A stretch of 64,000 nt of DNA, taken from contig JAFKEQ010000003.1 in assembly GCA_017308575.1 (NCBI GenBank), positions 310,001 through 374,000 on the forward strand, written 5' to 3'. Made by a program: the position numbers and the translations under genes. Origin of the DNA: Afipia sp. (GTDB taxonomy: Bacteria; Pseudomonadota; Alphaproteobacteria; Rhizobiales; Xanthobacteraceae). Under the pieces are notes generated by a model, which was given only the letters and a program-made list of their open reading frames with translations, was not told the origin of the DNA and did no database searches. Positions 58,288 through 64,000 of the stretch are shown here, one piece after another. The number at the start of each line of letters is the position of its first letter. The stretch's first letter is position 1.

Positions 58288-59502
58288 TCAGGCCGCCATC
58301 GCCTTGGTCAGGTTTTCCGCCACCTTGTCGAGGAAGCCGGTGGTGGAGAGCCAGCGCTGATCGGCGCCGACCAGCAGGGCAAGGTCCTTGGTCATGAAGC
58401 CGGCTTCGACGGTCTCGACGCACACCTTTTCAAGGGTGTTCGCGAACTTGGCGAGTTCGGCGTTGTTGTCGAGCATGGCGCGATGGCCGAGGCCGCGGGT
58501 CCAGGCGAAAATCGACGCGATCGAGTTGGTCGAGGTTTCCTTGCCCTTCTGGTGCTCGCGGTAGTGGCGGGTCACGGTGCCGTGGGCGGCTTCCGCTTCC
58601 ATGGTCTTGCCGTCCGGCGTCAGAAGAACCGAGGTCATCAGGCCGAGCGAGCCGTAGCCCTGCGCCACGGTGTCGGACTGCACGTCGCCGTCGTAGTTCT
58701 TACAGGCCCAGACGTAGCCGCCGGACCACTTCATCGCCGCGGCCACCATGTCGTCGATCAGGCGGTGCTCGTAGGTGATGCCCTTGGCCTCGAAGTCCTT
58801 CTTGAACTCGGTGTCGAACACTTCCTGGAAGATGTCCTTGAAGCGGCCGTCGTACTGCTTGAGGATGGTGTTCTTGGTCGACAGATAGACCGGGTAACCG
58901 CGCGCGAGGCCGAGGTTCATCGAGGCGCGGGCGAAGTCGCGGATCGAATCGTCGAGATTGAACATGGCGAGGGTAACGCCGGGGCTCGGAGCCTTGAACA
59001 CCTCACGCTCGATCACCTTGCCGTCGTCGCCGGTGAACTTCAGCGTGATGGTGCCTGCGGTCGGGAACTTGAAATCAGTGGCGCGGTACTGGTCGCCGAA
59101 CGCGTGGCGCCCGATGATGATCGGCTTGGTCCAGCCAGGGACGAGGCGCGGCACGTTCTTGCAGATGATCGGCTCGCGGAAGACGACGCCGCCGAGGATG
59201 TTGCGGATGGTGCCGTTCGGCGACTTCCACATTTCCTTGAGGCCGAATTCCTTCACGCGGGCTTCGTCCGGGGTGATGGTGGCGCACTTGACGCCGACGC
59301 CGTGCTTCTTGATGGCGTTGGCCGCGTCGATGGTGACCTGATCGTTGGTCTTGTCGCGGTATTCCATTCCCAGGTCGAAATACATCAGGTCGATATCAAG
59401 GAAGGGGTGGATCAGCTTGTCCTTGATGTACTGCCAGATGATCCGGGTCATCTCGTCGCCGTCGAGTTCGACGACAGGGTTGGTCACCTTGATTTTTGCC
59501 AT
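58288..59502 (-). CDS. icd: NADP-dependent isocitrate dehydrogenase
   Basis: Converts isocitrate to 2-oxoglutarate in the TCA cycle. The 404-residue protein is the eukaryote-like type II subfamily: start [33 protein letters not shown], the NADP/Mg motif [17 protein letters not shown] and [15 protein letters not shown]. Complete. The 3' end is duplicated 3,043 bp away. Confidence 0.97.
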   Translation of the reverse strand: MAKIKVTNPVVELDGDEMTRIIWQYIKDKLIHPFLDIDLMYFDLGMEYRDKTNDQVTIDAANAIKKHGVGVKCATITPDEARVKEFGLKEMWKSPNGTIRNILGGVVFREPIICKNVPRLVPGWTKPIIIGRHAFGDQYRATDFKFPTAGTITLKFTGDDGKVIEREVFKAPSPGVTLAMFNLDDSIRDFARASMNLGLARGYPVYLSTKNTILKQYDGRFKDIFQEVFDTEFKKDFEAKGITYEHRLIDDMVAAAMKWSGGYVWACKNYDGDVQSDTVAQGYGSLGLMTSVLLTPDGKTMEAEAAHGTVTRHYREHQKGKETSTNSIASIFAWTRGLGHRAMLDNNAELAKFANTLEKVCVETVEAGFMTKDLALLVGADQRWLSTTGFLDKVAENLTKAMAA

Positions 59503-60003
59503 GGGCGATCGGGCCTTAAACTGGGATGAGGAAAGGGCGTGGGAACCGCGACGGGTTCATGCGGGAGCCTATAGCACCCGTATCGGCAGGCTGGAAGGCA
59601 AGGCACCTGAGACTTTCTGGCATGACGGACGATTCCCGGCCTGGCCGCGCCTGTCTCGGAGGCATTCTAGGCCGGACTGCTGCGGCATGAAGCAAATCCT
59701 GCTGCCGTGGCGCCTCAGCGAACGCCCTGACGACGCGCCTCATGTTTTGCAGTCAATTCAAGGCGGGCTGTGATGCCATTGATTTTTAATGATAATTTCC
59801 GATCTCTTCGGCCGGACCTGAATCAATTTCTCCGGTTCTTGAATCGATCTCTTCACAACCTGATTCAGGGACGCAGGGGCGGCTGGTCCGGCGTCTTCAT
59901 GTCTTGATTCAAAATCTTCAGAGCTTGAATCAGGATGGTCACAGCCTGATTCAAGCTGTCAGGTCTTGAACCGGAAATGGCTCCGGGATCGCTGCCGCTA
60001 GCG
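59503..60003. other. Long intergenic region upstream of icd
   Basis: The 501-bp gap holds the icd promoter region on its left side and, at 59819-59974, a periodic array of TGA(A/T)TCA units. A possible 44-codon open frame (59774-59908) uses the first part of the array, but no ribosome site of quality or homology supports it. Confidence 0.6.
59819..59974. promoter_or_regulatory. Phased array of GANTC (CcrM) sites, 21-bp period
   Basis: GAATC or GATTC occurs at 59821, 59842, 59863, 59907, 59928 and 59949; spacings are 21, 21, 44, 21 and 21 bp. Each lies within a TGA(A/T)TCA palindrome, with degenerate units filling 59884 and 59967. GANTC is the target of the CcrM methylase in alphaproteobacteria; 21 bp is two helical turns, so all sites face one side. 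Location: upstream of icd and downstream of the EmrB-like gene. Confidence 0.8.
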
Positions 60004-61593
60004 CTAATTGGCCTTGGCGCCCGGAGTGAAGGGTCCCGGCGGTGCGCGGGTAATCAGGGCGGTCAGGAGCAGGCCCGCGATGGCAAATCCGAACGTCAGC
60101 CAGAAGGCGTCGATATAGGCGAGCACGTTGGACTCGCGCTGCACGATGCCGGCCAAGGTCCCGATGCTGCGGCCGGTGGCGGTCCCGGTCCCGTGGCTGG
60201 CGAAATGCGCGGAGAGCCGCGCTATCAGTTCTGCCACCTGATCCGAGGCGTGGGTCACGTGCTGTCCGAGCAGGTTGGAGTGCACCTGTTCGCGAACCCG
60301 CAGCCATGTGCCCATCAGCGCGATGCCGATTTCGGCGCCGCCGAGGCGCATGATCTGGACATAGGCCGCGAAGGCGGTGGCCCGGGTCGGATCGGAATTG
60401 GCAAGGGTGATGAGAATGATCGGCAGCAGGGTGAAGGTCTGGCCGACCGACTGCAGCAAGACGATGGGTACGAAATCGTTGAGCCGCCACTGATTGGTGA
60501 TCTGCGTTCCGAGCAGGGCGGCGGCAGCGAACGCCATCAGGCCGGTCATCAGCACCAGTCTCACGTCGAAGCGGTGCACCAGCCAGAGCGAAAGCGGAAA
60601 CAGCACCGCCATCGGCAGAACGCCGCAGACCAGCAGCAGGGCGCCGGTCTGCTCTGGCCGAAGCTGTGCGATGGACGACAGGAAGTTCGGCACCAGCGAT
60701 GAGTTTGAAAGGCCGGTCAGGGTGTAGAACAGGATCACGAGCAGCGCGAAGCCGATGTTTCGCGACAGCAGCACGCTCGCATGCGCCCAGGGATCGCGGA
60801 CCAGTGTCTCGTTGACGAAAAACGCCACCAGCAGGGCCGCGCCGCTGCCGAGCAGCGCCACCACGGTGCCCGAGCCGAGCCAGTCCAGCCGGTTGCCCTG
60901 ATCGAGGCCTGAATAGACCATGGCGATGCCGGCGCCGAGCAGCAGCATCCCGCCCCAGTCGGCGTTCTCGAGCAGTTTGCGGTTCACCGGCTCGCGCGGC
61001 GCGCCGACATAGACCAGCAGCGCCATCAGCATCGCGACGATCGCGTCCTGCCAGTACAGCCACTGCCAGCCGAACTTGTCGGGATAGATGCCGACCAGCG
61101 CCGGGCCGAAGTTGAGGGAAAAGCCGACGCGCAGGGCGTAGATGCCGATCGCCAGCAGCCACCAGCGCATCGGCAGATTGCGGAAGATGATCATCAGCGT
61201 GGCCGGCACGAAGGTGCCGATCAGCAGCCCATGCAGGATGGTGAGAACCATCAGGGTCTGGTAGTCGCGCACGAAGGGAATGATCAGCGAGATCACCGCG
61301 AAGACGAGGCTCGGCGCGCCGAGAATGCGGCGCAGGCCGAACACCGTCGCGAGCCAGGCCACGGCGGGAGCGATAAAGATCTGCGACGCTGTGGAGGCTG
61401 TGCTCAGCCACGCGCCTTCGTCGAAAGAGAGCGAGAGCGCCCCTTTAATATCGGGCAGGCCGATCGAAAACATCCGGCTGTCGATGTTCGCCATCGAGGA
61501 GCCGAGCAGCACGGCAATCACCGCAATGATCGGATAGTGGACGGGCGCGCCGACCGAAACCGGCCCGCTGCCGATGACCTTACTTTCCGGCAC
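60004..61593 (-). CDS. EmrB/QacA-type MFS efflux transporter (DHA2)
   Basis: A 529-residue transporter with about 14 membrane segments. Motifs: SSMANIDSRMFSIGLPDIKG in helix 1 and VFGLRRILGAPSLVFAVISL (motif A region). The GTG at 61593 has a ggagggg ribosome site 8 bp upstream and overlaps the adaptor gene by 14 bp; a GTG at 61623 is less likely. Works with the HlyD-like adaptor to expel drugs or toxic compounds. Confidence 0.88.
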   Translation of the reverse strand: MPESKVIGSGPVSVGAPVHYPIIAVIAVLLGSSMANIDSRMFSIGLPDIKGALSLSFDEGAWLSTASTASQIFIAPAVAWLATVFGLRRILGAPSLVFAVISLIIPFVRDYQTLMVLTILHGLLIGTFVPATLMIIFRNLPMRWWLLAIGIYALRVGFSLNFGPALVGIYPDKFGWQWLYWQDAIVAMLMALLVYVGAPREPVNRKLLENADWGGMLLLGAGIAMVYSGLDQGNRLDWLGSGTVVALLGSGAALLVAFFVNETLVRDPWAHASVLLSRNIGFALLVILFYTLTGLSNSSLVPNFLSSIAQLRPEQTGALLLVCGVLPMAVLFPLSLWLVHRFDVRLVLMTGLMAFAAAALLGTQITNQWRLNDFVPIVLLQSVGQTFTLLPIILITLANSDPTRATAFAAYVQIMRLGGAEIGIALMGTWLRVREQVHSNLLGQHVTHASDQVAELIARLSAHFASHGTGTATGRSIGTLAGIVQRESNVLAYIDAFWLTFGFAIAGLLLTALITRAPPGPFTPGAKAN

Positions 61594-62731
61594 CGGGTGT
61601 GCCCCCTCCGTCTGCGGCAGCACCCTCGGTGTCGATCTTCGTCACGGCCGACATGCCGGGCAGGAGACTGTCGATCAGCGGCTGGCCCTTGTCGAATTCG
61701 ATCCGCACCGGAACGCGTTGTACGACCTTGGTGAAGTTGCCGGTGGCGTTGTCGGGCGGCAGAAGCGCGAACTGCGCGCCGCTGGCCGGCGAGATACGCG
61801 CGACACGCCCCTGCAGGACCTGTCGCGGGAAGGTGTCGATGGTGATCTCGACGGGCTGGCCGGGTTTGACGCGCGTGAGCTGCGTCTCCTTGTAGTTGGC
61901 GATGATGTAGACGTTGGGCAGCGGCACCACGTTGAACAGGTTGCTGCCGATATTGACGTAATCGCCCGGCTGCACCTGACGCGCGCCGACGATGCCGTCG
62001 AATGGCGCGGTGATCCGGGTATAGCCGAGCTTGAGCTTTGCGGCCTTCAACGTGGCCTGCGCCGCGAGAACGTCGGCGGCGCGCTGCTTCTTGGTGCCGG
62101 CGAGAACTTCGAGCTGATGCTTCTGGGCGGCGATCACAGCGCGGCTGGCGCGCACATCGGCCTGCGCCTTGGCGAGGCCCGCGATGGCCTGTTCTAACCT
62201 CTGGCGGGTGCCGGAAGCGGTCTGGGTCAGCGACTGCTGACGTTCCTGTTCCTGCTGCGCCTCGGTTGCCGCCGCTTCGGCGGACGCGCGCTGCGCCTCG
62301 GACTGCGCGATGGTGGCGTATTGAAGCTCGACCTGATTGGCGAGATTGTCGAGCGCGGCCTGCGCACCGGCCACGCCTGCTTCCGCCTGCGCGACCTGCG
62401 CTTCGTAATCGGCGGGATCGATCTCGACCAGCAGGTCTCCGGCCTTGACGCGCTGATAGTCGCTCGCGGCCACGGTCTTCACTTCACCGGCCACCCGGCT
62501 GCTCAGTTGCGAGACTGCGGCCCGGACATAGGCGTCGTTGGTGCTCTGCATTCTTGCAGCGCCGACCCATTCGTCCCAGCGCAGGGTTGCCAGCACGACA
62601 AAGACGGCGGCGGCGATCACGCAGGCGAACGGAATGGCCAGTCGGCGCAGCGCCGCATTTGCGGACGGGGGCTCGGACGGCCCGGGATCGGGCGGCGTTG
62701 CGGGGGCGGGGGAAGCATCGGTCTGGAACAA
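61580..62731 (-). CDS. HlyD/EmrA-type membrane-fusion protein
   Basis: A 383-residue periplasmic adaptor. One N-terminal membrane segment (about 32-52), a lipoyl-like half (VKAGDLLVEIDPADYEAQVA), a long coiled coil (about 120-220), and the second lipoyl/beta-barrel part (YTRITAPFDGIVGARQVQPG; NVYIIANYKETQLTRVKPG). The start is TTG at 62731, the only suitable codon, with an aggtg ribosome site. First gene of the pair with the EmrB-type transporter. Confidence 0.88.
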   Translation of the reverse strand: MFQTDASPAPATPPDPGPSEPPSANAALRRLAIPFACVIAAAVFVVLATLRWDEWVGAARMQSTNDAYVRAAVSQLSSRVAGEVKTVAASDYQRVKAGDLLVEIDPADYEAQVAQAEAGVAGAQAALDNLANQVELQYATIAQSEAQRASAEAAATEAQQEQERQQSLTQTASGTRQRLEQAIAGLAKAQADVRASRAVIAAQKHQLEVLAGTKKQRAADVLAAQATLKAAKLKLGYTRITAPFDGIVGARQVQPGDYVNIGSNLFNVVPLPNVYIIANYKETQLTRVKPGQPVEITIDTFPRQVLQGRVARISPASGAQFALLPPDNATGNFTKVVQRVPVRIEFDKGQPLIDSLLPGMSAVTKIDTEGAAADGGGTPGAGK

Positions 62732-62909
62732 GGGGCACCTCGTAAGCGGGTTCTCCCAATCGGCCGTCAGAATTTAAAAGACAACCGCGTTTTTCCAATA
62801 TCCGCATTGCAGAGCATTGCGCGGGTTTTGGCCAGCCGAGAAATGACTTGACCTTGCCGGCCTCAACTGCGTTACGGCAGGGCTCGACAAAAGATCCGAA
62901 GCAGAGGCC

Positions 62910-64000
62910 ATGACAGGTTCCGGGACTGACAAGACCAAGACACGCAAGGACATCGCCGGCCCCATCGTGGTGCTGGTCGAGCCGCAACTCGGTGAGAACA
63001 TCGGCATGTGCGCGCGGGCCATGGGCAATTTCGGCCTGACGCGGCTGCGTCTGGTGAAGCCGCGCGACGGCTGGCCGAACATAGCAGCGCAGCGGGCAGC
63101 CGCGGGCGCGGATCATATTCTCGATCATGTCGAACTGTTCGACACGGTGGAAGCGGCGGTGGCCGACTGCTCGCTGCTGTTCGCCACCACGGCGCGGGCG
63201 CATGACCAGGCCAAGCCTGTGGTGGCCCCCGAAGAGGCCGCGCGCCAGATCGTCGGCGAGGTCGCGGCGAGCGGCACCGCAGCGATCCTGTTCGGGCGCG
63301 AGCGCCATGGCCTTGAGAACGACGAGGTTGCGCTCGCCAACCGCATCATCACCTATCCGGTGAATCCGGGCTTCGCTTCGCTGAACCTCGCGCAGGCGGT
63401 CCTGCTGATGGGCTACGAGTGGTTCAAGCTGGTGACGGCGAATGCGCTGCCGTTCGACAGGCCCGAACGCTCGGAGCGCGCATCGAGCCATCAGATGCAG
63501 ACGTTCTTCGACAATCTCGTGGCCGAACTCGACAAGGTGGAATTCCTGCGCCCGCCCGAAAAGCGCGACACCATGCTGGTGAACCTGCGCAACATCTTCT
63601 CGCGTATGGAGCCGACCAAGCAGGACATGCATACGCTGCACGGCGTGGTCATGGCGATTGCCGAGGGCCGCAAGGGACCCGCGAAAGGCGGCGTGCTGGA
63701 CGGCGCGGAGGCGACGCGGCTGCGCGCATTGCTCGCGGAGCATGGCGGGGGCGGCAACGCGTCGGACAGCGGCGGCTCGGTGCGCGGTCTTGCGCGTCTG
63801 TTGCGGCGAAATCCGACCGACGCGGAGCGCATGCTGTGGGAAGCCTTGCGCAGCGACCGGCGCTTTGCGTCTCACTTCAAGCGGCAGACGCCGGTGGGGC
63901 GGCACATTCCGGACTTCGTGTCCTTCACCAAGCGCATCGCTATCGAGATCGTCAATGCCGACGAGAGCGAGAGTATCGCACGCGACCGCGGCGCGCGCCG
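62910..64000 (+). CDS. trmJ: TrmJ-type RNA methyltransferase fused to a DUF559-like domain (cut by window edge)
   Basis: The plus-strand frame starts at ATG 62910 and is open to the window end. Residues about 17-245 are a SpoU/TrmH-fold methyltransferase: VVLVEPQLGENIGMCARAMG, LFGRERHGLENDEV and PVNPGFASLNLAQAVLL (knot motifs), as in TrmJ, which 2'-O-methylates tRNA position 32. From about residue 290 a DUF559-like segment follows (ARLLRRNPTDAERMLWEALR, FKRQTPVGRHIPDFVSF). The usual nuclease ELDGGQH is replaced by EIVNADESES, so its nuclease activity is doubtful. The 3' end is beyond the window. Confidence 0.85.
   Translation, partial: MTGSGTDKTKTRKDIAGPIVVLVEPQLGENIGMCARAMGNFGLTRLRLVKPRDGWPNIAAQRAAAGADHILDHVELFDTVEAAVADCSLLFATTARAHDQAKPVVAPEEAARQIVGEVAASGTAAILFGRERHGLENDEVALANRIITYPVNPGFASLNLAQAVLLMGYEWFKLVTANALPFDRPERSERASSHQMQTFFDNLVAELDKVEFLRPPEKRDTMLVNLRNIFSRMEPTKQDMHTLHGVVMAIAEGRKGPAKGGVLDGAEATRLRALLAEHGGGGNASDSGGSVRGLARLLRRNPTDAERMLWEALRSDRRFASHFKRQTPVGRHIPDFVSFTKRIAIEIVNADESESIARDRGAR

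Noticed and set aside
59774..59908. Possible 44-codon gene covering the first array units
   Set aside because: Frame is lost at the 23-bp unit, no good ribosome site, no homology recognised; kept only as an alternative reading of the periodicity.
59819..59974. CRISPR array as an explanation of the 21-bp periodic repeats
   Set aside because: The repeated part is only 7-8 bp and the period is 21 bp; CRISPR repeats are 23-50 bp with spacers of similar size, and no cas gene is present.
62484..63905. 473-codon open frame antisense to the TrmJ-like gene and the HlyD start
   Set aside because: The plus strand carries clear methyltransferase motifs from 62910; the reverse frame crosses a divergent promoter region.

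Overview
The window is a GC-rich chromosomal segment from an alphaproteobacterium, most likely Nitrobacteraceae (the Bradyrhizobium / Rhodopseudomonas / Afipia / Oligotropha group). The basis is a Caulobacter/rhizobial type flagellar gene order with a CckA-like hybrid kinase directly after flhB, CtrA-type TTAA-N7-TTAA sites, a GAAC-N7-GAAC SOS box before recA, a proton antiporter remnant of rhizobial type, and several families of palindromic intergenic repeats typical of this group. The genus is inferred from recall; no search was possible.

Layout. 1-16.7 kb is a flagellar and cell-cycle block: flgG (cut by the window edge) and flgF on the minus strand; fliL, fliM, a DUF6468 protein, a MotE-like protein and a 1215-residue TPR protein on the plus strand; fliP-fliO on the minus strand; then flgB, flgC, fliE, fliQ, fliR, flhB and cckA on the plus strand. 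16.8-20.8 kb holds small unrelated genes (Tim44-like, lectin-like, GST, cupin, hypothetical). 20.9-22.9 kb is an accessory island with long non-coding repeats, a frameshifted HigA antitoxin and a low-GC GIY-YIG protein. 23.5-39.8 kb is a mosaic of metabolism and regulation: DUF2254, class I fumarase, PilZ proteins, a TetR-controlled IspZ-like membrane operon, a SET-domain protein with a histone-H1-like tail, an XRE/MmyB regulator, FrnE, MFS, AraC, and a GNAT-JmjC coupled pair. At 41.1-43.1 kb an IS1595-family transposase with passenger genes sits just upstream of SOS-controlled recA. 44.8-49.6 kb is the glycine cleavage operon gcvT-gcvH-gcvP behind a tandem glycine riboswitch. Then come ppk2, alaS and a double-barrel outer-membrane protein.

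55.2-59.5 kb is the most remarkable area. The 3' end of icd, with its terminator, is present twice as a 221-bp direct repeat with 2 mismatches. Between the copies lie a 3' remnant of a CPA2 cation/proton antiporter, a winged-helix-like regulator and an autotransporter-type barrel protein. Upstream of the intact icd is an array of six GANTC (CcrM methylation) sites spaced 21, 21, 44, 21 and 21 bp. An EmrAB-type efflux pair and a TrmJ RNA methyltransferase fused to a DUF559-like domain (cut by the right edge) close the window.

How the genes work together: the first 16.7 kb encodes parts of the flagellar rod, export gate, switch and stator accessories, together with the kinase that in relatives activates CtrA. 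CtrA-like sites occur in the flagellar promoters, and the GANTC array is a possible further link to the CtrA/CcrM/GcrA cell-cycle circuit.
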